DNA of 64,000 bases from Parvibaculum sp039680535 (GCF_039680535.1 NZ_JBDKSS010000003.1:1-64000); one strand, 5' to 3'; numbered from the stretch's first letter, positions 49,967 to 59,614 are shown. The notes: generated by a model from the sequence alone, not told the origin. Numbers and translations: made by a program.

Positions 49967-51883
49967 ATGAAGAGCAAAGAAGGCCCAGTCGAACCCTTCA
50001 AGCGCGCGCTGACGACAACCATGCGCACGATTGCGGAGAACGCTGAGCTCGCAGTCACCTTCGGCACCGAGCCGCCGGGACTGCGGGGCCTTCGCGCGCG
50101 CCTGCCCCTGCCGAGCCGCACGCTTCCGCCGGAAGAAGTCGCGCAGGTGCGCGGCGTTTCCGACTCCTATGCGCTTCGCCTCGCCCATCACGACGAGAAG
50201 ATCAACACCCGCCTGCAGCCGGAAGGCGGCAATGCGCTCGCCGTCTTCGACGCGGTGGAGCAGGCGCGCTGCGAGGCGATCGGCGCGAACCAGATGGCGG
50301 GCATGGCGCAGAACCTCACCGCCGCGCTCGAACAGCGCTGCCAGTCGCGCGGCTATGGCCGCATCAAGACGCGCGAGGAAGCGCCGCTTTCCGAAGCCGT
50401 CGCCATGATCGTGCGCGAGCAGTTGACCGGCGAGGCGCCGCCGCCTTCGGCGCGGACGCTCGTCGATCTCTGGCGTCCCTGGATCGAGGAAAAGGCCGGC
50501 AAGGACCTGAAGCGCCTCAACGAGATCATCGAGAACCAGACGGCATTCGCCCGCGCGACGCGGGACATTCTCGCCGATCTCGACATGGCCGACGAACTCG
50601 GCCAGACGCAGGACCAGCAGTCCGAGGACAATGAAGATCAGGAAGGCGATTCCGATCAGTCGTCCGAGGAAAGCCAGTCCGGCGAAGCCGAGCAGCCCGA
50701 AGGCGCTTCCGCCGACAAGGTGGAATATAGCGAGGGCGAAGGCGAGGAAGGCGAGGAGCAGACCGTCGAGGTCGAGTCCGACGAAGTTCCGAGCGACGGC
50801 GAAACCGACGAGACGAGCGAAGGCAACCAGCCCTGGCGCCCCAACGCGCAGGGCGACGACCGCAACCGCGAGCCGAGCTACAAGATCTTCACCTCGCAAT
50901 ATGACGAGGTGATCGCGGCGGAAGATCTTTGCGACACTGAAGAGCTTGGCCGCCTGCGCCAATATCTCGACACGCAGCTGCAGCAGATGCAGGGCGTCGT
51001 CTCGCGGCTCGCGAACCGGCTCCAGCGTCGCCTGCTCGCCAAGCAGAACCGCACCTGGGAATTCGATCTCGAGGAAGGCCTACTGGATGCCGCACGCCTG
51101 ACCCGCGTCGTCATCGATCCGCTGCACGCGCTCTCCTTCAAGGTCGAGCACGACACGAATTTCCGCGACACGGTGGTGACGCTGCTTCTCGACAATTCCG
51201 GCTCGATGCGCGGCCGGCCGATCACGGTCGCAGCCATGTGCGCGGACATTCTCGCACGCACGCTCGAACGCTGCGGCGTCAAGGTCGAGATCCTCGGCTT
51301 CACGACGCGCGCCTGGAAGGGCGGGCAAGCGCGTGAACGGTGGCTCGCCGACGGCAAGCCCGCCATGCCGGGCCGCCTCAACGATCTCCGGCACATCATC
51401 TACAAGGCAGCGGACACGCCCTGGCGTCGCGCCCGGCGCAATCTCGGCCTGATGATGCGCGAGGGTCTCCTCAAGGAAAACATCGACGGCGAAGCCCTGA
51501 TCTGGGCCTATAACCGCCTTCTCGCCCGGCCCGAGCAACGCCGCATCCTGATGGTGATTTCGGACGGCGCGCCGGTCGACGACTCGACGCTTTCCGTCAA
51601 TGCGGGCAATTATCTCGAACGCCATCTGCGCAGCGTCATCGAGCAGATCGAACTGCGCTCGCCCGTCGAACTCATCGCGATCGGCATCGGCCATGACGTG
51701 ACGCGCTATTACCGCCGCGCCGTGACCATCGTCGATGCCGAGCAGCTTGGCGGCGTGATGACCGAAAAGCTCGCCGAGCTCTTCGATGACGAATCCGCGA
51801 CGAAGCGCGGCGGCAGGTCGGCCTCCAAGATACAGAGCCACAGCGGCCCCATCGCCGCGCGCGGCGCCCGCGCCATTCGCTGA
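49967..51883 (+). CDS. cobT: cobaltochelatase subunit CobT
   Basis: The VWA-domain partner of CobS in the CobNST chelatase. The 638-residue protein has an N-terminal alpha-helical part, a very acidic central linker (about 205-300, Glu/Asp/Ser/Gln-rich) and a C-terminal von Willebrand A domain with the MIDAS motif DNSGS at 409-413. It corresponds to the BchD-like subunit of magnesium chelatase. The ATG at 49967 is taken because MKSKEGPVEPFKRAL starts the family-like sequence; the frame is open upstream into cobS. CobN is not in the window. Confidence 0.95.
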   Translation: MKSKEGPVEPFKRALTTTMRTIAENAELAVTFGTEPPGLRGLRARLPLPSRTLPPEEVAQVRGVSDSYALRLAHHDEKINTRLQPEGGNALAVFDAVEQARCEAIGANQMAGMAQNLTAALEQRCQSRGYGRIKTREEAPLSEAVAMIVREQLTGEAPPPSARTLVDLWRPWIEEKAGKDLKRLNEIIENQTAFARATRDILADLDMADELGQTQDQQSEDNEDQEGDSDQSSEESQSGEAEQPEGASADKVEYSEGEGEEGEEQTVEVESDEVPSDGETDETSEGNQPWRPNAQGDDRNREPSYKIFTSQYDEVIAAEDLCDTEELGRLRQYLDTQLQQMQGVVSRLANRLQRRLLAKQNRTWEFDLEEGLLDAARLTRVVIDPLHALSFKVEHDTNFRDTVVTLLLDNSGSMRGRPITVAAMCADILARTLERCGVKVEILGFTTRAWKGGQARERWLADGKPAMPGRLNDLRHIIYKAADTPWRRARRNLGLMMREGLLKENIDGEALIWAYNRLLARPEQRRILMVISDGAPVDDSTLSVNAGNYLERHLRSVIEQIELRSPVELIAIGIGHDVTRYYRRAVTIVDAEQLGGVMTEKLAELFDDESATKRGGRSASKIQSHSGPIAARGARAIR

Positions 51884-52032
51884 TACGCAGCTCCTTTCAG
51901 CATCTTTGCGCCCGCCGATTGCTTTTATGCCACGGGCCGGTGCTTGTGCATCGCACGGGCCCCGATATGATGCGCGGCGCGTCAGGCCGATTGTGGGGGC
52001 CGAGGCGTGGTGGATGCGAGGGATGTGGGACT

Positions 52033-53160
52033 ATGCAGTGGCCTAAGCGTATTTTGCGGCACGGCGCCGCGCGGCATTCCTTTGCCGCCTTGCTAGCAGC
52101 GGCAGCACTCCTCTCCCCGGCCTGGGCCCAGCCCGAACAGATCGACCTTTCCAGCCAGCCCGTTCATTGGAACCCGGAAAGCCGCGGCGACATCGCCGCC
52201 GGCGAACTCGAATGGGCGGGCGAGATCGAGCTCAAGTCGACGCATAAGCGCTTCGGCGGCTGGTCCGGCCTCGCCATCAGCGCCGACGGCTCGACGCTCC
52301 TTGCCGTCTCGGATGAGGCCATGTGGCTCACCGGCCAGCTTCTCTACGACGAAAAGGGTCGTCTCTCAGGCATGGGCGACGCGAAGATTGCGCCCCTTCT
52401 CGGCCCGGACGGCAAGCCGTTCGCCGGCAAATCCCAGGCCGACGCGGAAGGGCTCACGGTCGATGGTCCCGACCCGCTGAAATCCAATGCCTATGTGAGC
52501 TTCGAACGCCAGCACCGCGTGTTGCGCTATGACCTCGGCAAGAACGGGTTCGACGCGAAACCCGAGAAGATCCTCACGGAGCGCCAGCTCGGCAAGCTCA
52601 ATGCCAATGCCGGCCTTGAATCGCTGACGACGCTGAAACCGAAGCCGGGCGTCAACGAAACGCGGCTCCTGCTCGTTTCCGAGAATTCGCGCGACGCTCG
52701 CGGTAATGTGCGCGCCTTCATCGCCGAAGGGCGCAAGGTGAAGCGTCTCTCGTTCCGCCTGCACGATCCCTATCACCCGACCGATATCGCGCGGCTGCCC
52801 AATGGCGACTTCCTGCTGCTGGAGCGCCGCTTTTCGCTGCTCGCAGGCGCGGGCATGCAGCTGCGGCTGATCCGTGAAGACGCGGTGCGGCCCGGCGCGG
52901 TGGCGGACGGCAATGTACTGCTCGATACCGGCCAGCGTCGCTCGATCGACAACATGGAAGGCCTCGCGGTCCGTCAGGACGAGAAGGGCAATGTCTGGGT
53001 CTATGCGATCTCCGACGACAACTTCAATCCGCTGCAGCGGACGCTTCTGGTGATGTTCCGGCTGAAGCCCGAAACGCTCACGCCCCTCCAAACCCAGGGC
53101 AAGGACGGATCGCTCGGCGCAAAAGCTGTGTCGGCACCAGCTGAGAGCAAGCCCAAATAA
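52033..53160 (+). CDS. exported esterase-like activity of phytase family protein
   Basis: A 375-residue protein with a Sec signal peptide (hydrophobic stretch about 17-30, cleavage after SPAWA). The mature part shows GGWSGLAISADGSTLLAVSDEAMW, DAEGLTVDG and NMEGLAVRQDEKGNVWVYAISDDNFNPLQRTLL, the blades of the beta-propeller family described as having esterase-like activity of phytase. The true substrate is not known. The ATG at 52033 has GAGGGATGTGGG upstream. The 3' end overlaps the convergent membrane-protein gene by 83 nt. Confidence 0.87.
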   Translation: MQWPKRILRHGAARHSFAALLAAAALLSPAWAQPEQIDLSSQPVHWNPESRGDIAAGELEWAGEIELKSTHKRFGGWSGLAISADGSTLLAVSDEAMWLTGQLLYDEKGRLSGMGDAKIAPLLGPDGKPFAGKSQADAEGLTVDGPDPLKSNAYVSFERQHRVLRYDLGKNGFDAKPEKILTERQLGKLNANAGLESLTTLKPKPGVNETRLLLVSENSRDARGNVRAFIAEGRKVKRLSFRLHDPYHPTDIARLPNGDFLLLERRFSLLAGAGMQLRLIREDAVRPGAVADGNVLLDTGQRRSIDNMEGLAVRQDEKGNVWVYAISDDNFNPLQRTLLVMFRLKPETLTPLQTQGKDGSLGAKAVSAPAESKPK

Positions 53161-53764
53161 GCTGAAGGCCACCAAGCGCCGCAAGGCGGGGCAGCGCGGC
53201 TTCGTCGAAGCCGCCGCCCGTCGCCACATGGAAGACCACCGTGAAGGCGAGGCCGCCGAGCAGCGCCGCAATGAACGGCGCCTTCCACCAGGGGACACCC
53301 CTGAACCAGTCGAAGAAATAGACATTCACGATCTGGCCGATGAGCAAGGCGCCGAAGAAAGCGCCCGCGCGACGCGGCGGCGCGATCTCGGCTACCGCGT
53401 GAATGATCCCTTCACGCAGCGCCCAGACAATGCCGCCCGCGATGACTGCCCATGCGAGCATGGCGGCGCCAAGCGCGATGGCCGGGCCATAGCGCCGGTT
53501 GGTCAGATTGAGCACGAAGAAGATCGCGGGCAGCAGAAGCATGCCCCATGTCAGCCATCCATCATTTGCCGGATCGAGCGAGGAATGCAGGTCCTTCAGG
53601 AAACGCAGATCGGCCGCAGGCTCGCTGCGGCATGACCACGCCAACGCCAGCGCGGCAACGCACGACAGCACCGGCAGAACGAGCTGCCGGGCGACAGTGA
53701 TCATTCGTGTAACCAGGCCGGCCCGCGCAGGCGGCGGACGCCGGTCTACCCCACTATCCAACAT
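53078..53764 (-). CDS. VUT/YhhQ-like integral membrane transporter (tentative)
   Basis: A 228-residue membrane protein with about six hydrophobic segments. The motif GALLIGQIVNVYFFDWFRG (about 128-146) resembles the ASQ...D...FxxLR signature of the YhhQ/VUT family, proposed queuosine-precursor transporters. The match is partial and the function tentative. The start is placed at the ATG of 53764, preceded by GGGGGGAAG; ATG at 53704 is an alternative. The C-terminus overlaps the esterase-like gene. The frame could also be extended upstream to 53839 without a good ribosome-binding site. Confidence 0.7.
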   Translation of the reverse strand: MLDSGVDRRPPPARAGLVTRMITVARQLVLPVLSCVAALALAWSCRSEPAADLRFLKDLHSSLDPANDGWLTWGMLLLPAIFFVLNLTNRRYGPAIALGAAMLAWAVIAGGIVWALREGIIHAVAEIAPPRRAGAFFGALLIGQIVNVYFFDWFRGVPWWKAPFIAALLGGLAFTVVFHVATGGGFDEAALPRLAALGGLQLIWACSQLVPTQLLRRAIRPCPGFGGA

Positions 53765-53826
53765 TATCGAACTTCCCCCCGGAAGTACGGCCAGTGTAGC
53801 GGCGCAGACGGGATGCTGAAAAGCAA

Positions 53827-53850
53827 AACGGGCAGCCAAGGCTGCCCGTT
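53827..53850 (-). terminator. intrinsic terminator of rpmB
   Basis: An 11-bp perfect stem, AACGGGCAGCC / GGCTGCCCGTT, with a 2-nt gap at the loop. In minus-strand RNA it is followed by TTGCTTTT. It lies 23 nt after the rpmB stop. Confidence 0.8.
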
Positions 53851-53873
53851 AACTCTCTTTACGAGAAATTTTC

Positions 53874-54167
53874 TCAGGCCTGCGCGGCGGCCTGCGCCTT
53901 CTCGATGTCGCGCTTCAGCTTCAGGGCGCGGGTCGAGAGTTCGGTCGGGCGAGCCTTCAGCAGGAACTTGTCGAGACCGCCATTATGCTCCACCGAGCGC
54001 AGGGCGTGCGCCGAGATGCGCAGCGAGAACTGACGGCCGAGCGTGTCGCTGATGAGCGAGACGTTGCAGAGATTCGGGAGGAACCGGCGCCGCGTCTTGC
54101 GGTTCGCGTGGCTCACGTTGTTGCCAGACATCACGGCCTTGCCGGTGAGTTCGCAAACGCGCGACAT
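53874..54167 (-). CDS. rpmB: 50S ribosomal protein L28
   Basis: A 97-residue structural protein of the large subunit. It begins MSRVCELTGKAVMSGNNVSH and contains ANRKTRRRFLPNL, as in all L28 proteins. The alphaproteobacterial form is longer than the 78-residue E. coli protein because of a C-terminal helical extension (RALKLKRDIEKAQAAAQA). It is a single gene with its own terminator; L33 is not adjacent. Confidence 0.98.
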   Translation of the reverse strand: MSRVCELTGKAVMSGNNVSHANRKTRRRFLPNLCNVSLISDTLGRQFSLRISAHALRSVEHNGGLDKFLLKARPTELSTRALKLKRDIEKAQAAAQA

Positions 54168-54352
54168 TGGACCATTCCTTGCGGTTCAGAGAGAGAAGCG
54201 GCCCGTGGCGAGTTTCGCCGGCCAGACCCGATCCCTCAGGGTTTCAGAATTTCGTGCGATGCCGCGAAGAACGCGCAACCGCAGGCGCGCACGTATAAAA
54301 GGCCCGCCCGGACCCGTCAAGGGGCGGCCGGCCCGAAAGCCCTAAAAGCCCC

Positions 54353-54375
54353 AAAAAAGGCCGGAAATCTGGCCT
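54353..54375 (-). terminator. intrinsic terminator of meaB
   Basis: In minus-strand RNA, AGGCC, an 8-nt loop, GGCCU and then a run of U (A run at 54353-54358 on the plus strand). It starts 1 nt after the meaB stop. The stem is short (5 bp). Confidence 0.55.
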
Positions 54376-54376
54376 C

Positions 54377-55375
54377 TCAGGCCGATTCCGGCCCCAGAAC
54401 CAGCCTCAGCAGCCGCCTTGCCGCCGTGGTGGGCGTGGTCAGGCCCGATTCCACCTCGGCCTCGAGGAGCGGGATGAGATGGGCGGCTTCCTCATGGGAC
54501 TTGAGCGCCGCAAAGAGCCCTTCCCGGATCTCGGTCCACATCCAGGCGCGGGCCTGGTGCGCCCTCACACGTTCGATCTCGCCACCGGCCTCCAGCGCCG
54601 CCTTGTGCGCCTCGACAGCCGCCCAGACCGCCTCCAGCCCCTCGCCCTTGAGCGCCGAGACGAGCTTCACATCGGGCGTCCAGTAGGGGTTCTTGGGCCG
54701 CATGAGATGCAGGGCGCCCCTGTATTCCATCGCCGCGCGTTTCGCGGCGGGGATGAGGTCGCCGTCGGCCTTGTTGACCACGATGAGATCCGCAAGCTCC
54801 ATGATGCCGCGCTTGATGCCTTGCAGCTCGTCTCCACCGCCGGGCGAGAGCAGCAGCAGGAACATGTCGACCATGTCGGCGACCGATGTTTCCGACTGGC
54901 CGACGCCAACCGTTTCGATCAGCACCACGTCGAAGCCCGCTGCCTCGACGAGCAGCATGGCCTCGCGCGTGCGCCGCGCCACGCCGCCCAGTGTGCGGCC
55001 TGCGGGCGACGGCCGGATGAAGGCGTTGGGGTCGCGGGCGAGCTGCTCCATGCGCGTCTTGTCGCCCAGAATCGACCCGCCGCTGCGCGCGGAGGACGGA
55101 TCGATGGCGAGCACGGCGACCTTGTGGCCGCGCGCCGTGAGGAAGGTTCCGAAGGCCTCCGTGAAGGTCGACTTGCCGACGCCCGGCGCGCCGGACAGGC
55201 CGACGCGGATCGCCTTGCCCGTGTCCGGCAGGAGTTCGGACAAGAGCGCCTGCGCCTGCGCCTGATGATCGGCGCGGGAGGATTCGACCAGAGTGATCCC
55301 ACGGGCAAGGGCCGTCCGTTCGCCATTGCGGATTCGGGCGGCAAGCTCAACGGGATCGGCTTCTTTTCTCTTCAT
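54377..55375 (-). CDS. meaB: methylmalonyl-CoA mutase-associated GTPase MeaB
   Basis: A 332-residue SIMIBI-class G protein that loads and protects the cobalamin cofactor of methylmalonyl-CoA mutase. It has Walker A GAPGVGKS (62-69), the base motif NKAD near residue 200, and VVLIETVGVGQSE at switch II. The ATG at 55375 with GGGAAGA upstream is preferred to an ATG 6 codons earlier. The mutase gene lies about 1 kb away on the same strand, separated by the opposite-strand DUF3108 gene, so the functional pair is close but not in one operon. Confidence 0.95.
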   Translation of the reverse strand: MKRKEADPVELAARIRNGERTALARGITLVESSRADHQAQAQALLSELLPDTGKAIRVGLSGAPGVGKSTFTEAFGTFLTARGHKVAVLAIDPSSARSGGSILGDKTRMEQLARDPNAFIRPSPAGRTLGGVARRTREAMLLVEAAGFDVVLIETVGVGQSETSVADMVDMFLLLLSPGGGDELQGIKRGIMELADLIVVNKADGDLIPAAKRAAMEYRGALHLMRPKNPYWTPDVKLVSALKGEGLEAVWAAVEAHKAALEAGGEIERVRAHQARAWMWTEIREGLFAALKSHEEAAHLIPLLEAEVESGLTTPTTAARRLLRLVLGPESA

Positions 55376-55531
55376 CGGCAGTGTTCTTCCCATCTCCGCA
55401 ATCGGCGGCCTCCCAAGCTGCATACTCGGCCCGGCGCCCCTTTGGGAAGACGCCAGAGCCTCAATCCCGCCGAAAATTGCCTATATTGTCGAAATCACCA
55501 CGCTTTTTGGTGCAGGCCCCGGGACGCTGAG

Positions 55532-56407
55532 ATGAAGAAATTCGGCAAATGGACCGCCATCGCCGCCCTGTCCTTCCTGTCAGGACTGACTGGCCATGGC
55601 GGCAATGCCCTGGCTTCGCCATCCATGGAGAGGCCGGGCCCCGCGAGCGACATCGCGGCGCAATTCACGATCTATCTGGGCGGATTTCTGTTCGCGACGG
55701 GAAATTTCGAAGCGCGGCTCGACGGCGATCAGTACCGGCTGAATGCGCTCCTTTCGACGGCGGGCCTCCCCCGCGCCTTCTACGAGGCCGAATTCAAGCT
55801 CGCCAGTGAAGGCGAATTCGCGGCCCCTGAAGTACGTCCTCGCCATTACGTGTCGGATAGCTGGGACACGCATAGCGCCCGCAAGGTCATGCTCGCCTAT
55901 GACGGCGACCGCATGCCCCATCTGACGGCGACCCCGCCCTATGAGCCGGGCGACCTCGCCGGGGTCCTGCCCTATCAGCAGCGCGGCACGCAGGATCCGG
56001 TGAGCGCCGTTCTCGTGCCGGTCCTGGCCAGCGCAAACCCCTGCGACCGCTCGATCCCGGTCTTTGACGGTCGCAGGCGCTATGACCTGAAGCTCTCCTA
56101 CTCCAGGGAGGTCAGCATGACGCCCCGCGGCCTCGGCACGCCGATCAAGGCTGTCGCCTGCAACATCCGCTATGTCCCGGTCGCGCCGATAGAGCGACGC
56201 AAATTCACTGAAATGCTGCGCAAGAATGACGGCATGACCGTATGGCTTGCGCCATTCGATCAGGGCCGCGTCTACATGCCGGTCCGGCTGCAGCTCCGCA
56301 CGCCACTGGGCGGTGCGGTGCTTGAACTCACGAATGTCAGCGAGCGCATCGCGGCGCAGCCTGTCGCGGAGGGAACCGCCTACCGACTGCCCATGCCGCG
56401 ACCCTGA
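55532..56407 (+). CDS. exported DUF3108 domain-containing protein
   Basis: A 291-residue protein with an N-terminal signal peptide (MKKFGKWTAIAALSFLSGLT..., cleavage near ALASP). The body is beta-rich with AQFTIYLGGFLFATGNFEARL and VSAVLVPVLASANPCDRSIPVFDGRRRYDLKLSY, features of DUF3108, a periplasmic or outer-membrane-associated domain of unknown function. The ATG at 55532 follows a weak ribosome-binding site. The very long open frame upstream on this strand is the antisense of meaB. It separates meaB from the mutase gene. Confidence 0.88.
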   Translation: MKKFGKWTAIAALSFLSGLTGHGGNALASPSMERPGPASDIAAQFTIYLGGFLFATGNFEARLDGDQYRLNALLSTAGLPRAFYEAEFKLASEGEFAAPEVRPRHYVSDSWDTHSARKVMLAYDGDRMPHLTATPPYEPGDLAGVLPYQQRGTQDPVSAVLVPVLASANPCDRSIPVFDGRRRYDLKLSYSREVSMTPRGLGTPIKAVACNIRYVPVAPIERRKFTEMLRKNDGMTVWLAPFDQGRVYMPVRLQLRTPLGGAVLELTNVSERIAAQPVAEGTAYRLPMPRP

Positions 56408-56422
56408 TCGCGCACTGGCACG

Positions 56423-58579
56423 TTACGCCGTCTGCTTCGCCTGCTCACGAATGAGCGTGAGAATTTCGGCGGCGGCAGCGGGAATATTCGTACCCGGTCC
56501 GAAGATCGCGGAGGCACCCGCCTTCTTCAGGAACTCATAATCCTGCTGCGGGATGACGCCGCCGACGACGACGAGAATGTTGTCCGCGCCTTCCTTGCGC
56601 AGCGCTTCGACCAGCGCGGGCACCAGCGTCTTGTGGCCGGCGGCCTGGCTCGAAATGCCGACCACGTGGACGTCGTTCTCGATGGCGTCGCGCGCGGCTT
56701 CTTCCGGCGTCTGGAAGAGCGGGCCGACGTCAACGTCGAAGCCGAGATCGGCAAACGCCGTCGCGATCACCTTGGCGCCGCGGTCATGGCCGTCCTGGCC
56801 CATCTTGACCACGAGCATGCGGGGACGGCGGCCTTCTTCTTCGGCGAAGGCCTCGATTTCCTTCGTGATCTTCATGAAGCCCTCATCGCCCTCATAGGCC
56901 TGACCATAGACGCCCGAGATCGACTTGATCTCGGCGCGATGGCGGCCGAAGACCTTCTCCATGGCGTCGGAGATTTCGCCGACCGTCGCGCGGGCGCGGG
57001 CAGCATCGACCGCGAGGGCAAGGAGATTGGCGTTGCCCTTGGCGCCTTCGGTCAGAGCGGCGAGCGCGGCCTGGCACTTCGCTTCGTCGCGCGTTGCGCG
57101 GATATTCTTCAGACGTGCGATCTGCGCCTCGCGCACTTCCGCATTGTCGATGTCGCGGATTTCGATCGGGTCTTCCTTCGCCGGCTTGTACTTGTTGACG
57201 CCGACGATGACTTCCTCGGCGCGGTCGATACGGGCCTGCTTGCGGGCCGCCGCTTCCTCGATCTTGAGCTTCGGCATGCCGGTGCCGACCGCCTTCGTCA
57301 TGCCGCCGAGCTCTTCCACTTCCTCGATGAGCTTCCAGGCTTCCGTCGCCAGCGCGTGGGTCAGGCTCTCGATGTAGTAGGAGCCGCCCAGCGGGTCGAT
57401 GACATTGGTGATGCCCGTCTCATGCTGAATGACGAGCTGCGTGTTGCGCGCGATGCGGGCCGAGAAATCGGTCGGCAGCGCGATCGCCTCGTCGAGCGCA
57501 TTGGTGTGCAGCGACTGCGTGCCGCCGAGCACGGCGGCCAGCGCCTCGATGGTCGTGCGGATGACGTTGTTGTAGGGGTCCTGCTCGGTGAGCGAGACGC
57601 CCGACGTCTGGCAATGCGTGCGCAGCATCAGCGACTTCGGATCCTTCGCACCGAATTCCGACATGATGCGCGACCAGAGCAGGCGCGCGGCGCGGAGCTT
57701 CGCCACTTCCATGAAGAAGTTCATGCCGATGGCGAAGAAGAAGGAAAGGCGCGGGGCGAACTCGTCGACGTCGAGGCCGGCCTTGAGCGCAGCGCGCACA
57801 TATTCGCGGCCATCGGCAAGCGTGAAGGCAAGCTCCTGAAGCTGCGTCGCGCCGGCTTCCTGCATGTGATAGCCGGAAATCGAGATCGTGTTGAACTTCG
57901 GCATGTGCTTGGAGCAATAGCCGATGATGTCCGCAATGATCCGCATCGAAGGCTCGGGCGGATAGATATAGGTGTTGCGAACCATGAACTCCTTGAGAAT
58001 GTCGTTCTGGATCGTACCCGCAAGCTTGTCCTGGCTGACGCCCTGCTCTTCGGCGGCGACAATATAATTGGCGAGGATCGGGATCACCGCGCCGTTCATC
58101 GTCATCGAGACCGACATTTCGTCGAGCGGGATCTGGTCGAAGAGGATTTTCATGTCCTCGACCGAGTCGATGGCCACACCGGCCTTGCCGACGTCGCCGA
58201 CAACACGCGGATGGTCGCTGTCATAGCCGCGATGGGTCGCGAGGTCGAAGGCGACTGAAAGGCCCTTCTGACCGGCGGCGAGGTTGCGGCGGTAGAAGGC
58301 GTTGGACTCTTCAGCCGTCGAGAAGCCCGCATATTGGCGGATGGTCCAGGGGCGGCCGGCATACATGGTCGACTGCGGCCCGCGCGTAAAGGGCGCGAAG
58401 CCCGGCAGCGTGTTCGCGTCGTAGCCCTCTGCGGCGATGCGCTCGAGGTCTTCGGCGGTGTAGAGCGGCTTCACGTCGATGCCTTCCGGCGTGTGCCAGG
58501 TCAGCGAGGCGAGCCCCGCGCCCTTGAGCTGCTTTTCGACCGAAGCTTCCCAATCCTTGACGGTCTTTTTGCCGGACAT
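56423..58579 (-). CDS. scpA: methylmalonyl-CoA mutase, single-chain
   Basis: Coenzyme B12-dependent isomerase that converts methylmalonyl-CoA to succinyl-CoA, completing propionate and odd-chain degradation. The 718-residue chain contains both the (beta/alpha)8 substrate domain (TMYAGRPWTIRQYAGFSTAEESN, SISGYHMQEAGA) and the C-terminal B12 domain with GQDGHDRG, whose H598 is the lower cobalt ligand. It therefore works without a separate beta subunit, as in the E. coli Sbm type. The ATG at 58579 is favoured; GTG at 58588 is possible. No cobalamin riboswitch was found upstream. Confidence 0.97.
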   Translation of the reverse strand: MSGKKTVKDWEASVEKQLKGAGLASLTWHTPEGIDVKPLYTAEDLERIAAEGYDANTLPGFAPFTRGPQSTMYAGRPWTIRQYAGFSTAEESNAFYRRNLAAGQKGLSVAFDLATHRGYDSDHPRVVGDVGKAGVAIDSVEDMKILFDQIPLDEMSVSMTMNGAVIPILANYIVAAEEQGVSQDKLAGTIQNDILKEFMVRNTYIYPPEPSMRIIADIIGYCSKHMPKFNTISISGYHMQEAGATQLQELAFTLADGREYVRAALKAGLDVDEFAPRLSFFFAIGMNFFMEVAKLRAARLLWSRIMSEFGAKDPKSLMLRTHCQTSGVSLTEQDPYNNVIRTTIEALAAVLGGTQSLHTNALDEAIALPTDFSARIARNTQLVIQHETGITNVIDPLGGSYYIESLTHALATEAWKLIEEVEELGGMTKAVGTGMPKLKIEEAAARKQARIDRAEEVIVGVNKYKPAKEDPIEIRDIDNAEVREAQIARLKNIRATRDEAKCQAALAALTEGAKGNANLLALAVDAARARATVGEISDAMEKVFGRHRAEIKSISGVYGQAYEGDEGFMKITKEIEAFAEEEGRRPRMLVVKMGQDGHDRGAKVIATAFADLGFDVDVGPLFQTPEEAARDAIENDVHVVGISSQAAGHKTLVPALVEALRKEGADNILVVVGGVIPQQDYEFLKKAGASAIFGPGTNIPAAAAEILTLIREQAKQTA

Positions 58580-58890
58580 CGTCTTCACTCTCTTCAGAAT
58601 TTCGCGGTTGCCACATTAACACGGGGGCTCACCCCCCTAAAGGCGGGCGGAGTATCGGAGAAGCGGCGGCGGGGGTCAAACCCGGAACACGAGGCAGGCG
58701 CAAAGCCCAGCCATCGCTACGTCAGCCCAACCCGGATGTCTTGCCCTAACTTCACTTGCGGTGCGCCCCGGTTCGCGGGCACCATGGCGCCGCCCCAACG
58801 GCCATCGACGGAGAGGAGGGGCCTACCCCGTTGGTGAAGCATCAGAAAATCAGGCCCGGCGCGCATCTGCCGCCACCGGAAGGGAAGCCC
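58580..58890. other. divergent intergenic region between the mutase and a lipoprotein gene
   Basis: 311 nt. It contains a small hairpin-capable GGGGG...CCCCCC segment near 58623-58637 on the mutase side. No credible gene, tRNA or riboswitch was seen; the open frame covering its right part is the untranslated run-in to the lipoprotein gene. Confidence 0.45.
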
Positions 58891-59598
58891 ATGAAGTTCG
58901 TTCGACCCGCGTTCAGGACCCTCACCCTGGCATCCATCTGCCTCGGCGCCCTGGCGCTCGCCTCCTGCAGCAATCCCACCGGCGGCGCGCTCCGGCGAGA
59001 TACGAATGGCAATCTGGTTCCGACGCTCGAGGAACGCGACCCCGCGGGCACGCTCTACGCGAACACGCTGGCCAAGGCCGACGGCGGCGACTGTTCGCCC
59101 GAGACGCTGAGCACGCTCACCTGCTTCGCCTATCGCGGACATGGCTACGAGGGCGCGCAGACCTCGCTCGGCCAATGCCTCCTGCGCGACAAGAAAAACG
59201 AAGTGGGCGTCCTTTGGCTGAAGCGCGCGGCCGACGCCGGCTGGCCGGATGCGCAGAAGGCGCTCGCCCATATCTACCTCGAGGGCAAGATTGCCCAGCA
59301 GAACAATGTAGAGGCCGCGACCTGGAATGCGCTCTATGTCCGCAACCCCTCGCTTCTTTCGCTCGGCGTTCGCCCCGAAGGCAATGTCACCGATGAGCTC
59401 CGCGCATTGCTGAGCACGGAGGAGCGCGCCGCAGCAGAGCGCCGCTTCAGCGCATGGGCGCCGAAATACTGGCAGCCCAGCGACAAGCTCTCCGCAGAAA
59501 CGGCAGCGACTTGCCGGGTGCGGATGAAATCCAGAGGCCCCGACATGGATGCCGTCAATTCCATGCTCAAGTCGAACAATGGCGGCGACACCTACTGA
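58891..59598 (+). CDS. Sel1-repeat-like lipoprotein
   Basis: A 235-residue protein with a lipoprotein signal ending LASC (lipidated C26). The middle shows one clear Sel1/TPR-like unit, EVGVLWLKRAADAGWPDAQKALAHIYLEG, where A-A-D-A-G-x-x-D-A-Q is the Sel1 signature. Four more cysteines in the mature part could form disulfides. The ATG has GGAAGGGAAG upstream. It is probably a periplasmic scaffold anchored in a membrane; the function is unknown. Confidence 0.83.
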   Translation: MKFVRPAFRTLTLASICLGALALASCSNPTGGALRRDTNGNLVPTLEERDPAGTLYANTLAKADGGDCSPETLSTLTCFAYRGHGYEGAQTSLGQCLLRDKKNEVGVLWLKRAADAGWPDAQKALAHIYLEGKIAQQNNVEAATWNALYVRNPSLLSLGVRPEGNVTDELRALLSTEERAAAERRFSAWAPKYWQPSDKLSAETAATCRVRMKSRGPDMDAVNSMLKSNNGGDTY

Positions 59599-59614
59599 GG
59601 CTTCCAGCAAGAAA

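Noticed and set aside
54479..55531. Open frame upstream of and continuous with the DUF3108 protein
   Set aside because: It is antisense to meaB. The DUF3108 protein begins with a proper signal peptide at 55532.
58580..58890. Possible cobalamin riboswitch before the methylmalonyl-CoA mutase gene
   Set aside because: No GCCACTG-type box on the mutase strand and no suitable stems.
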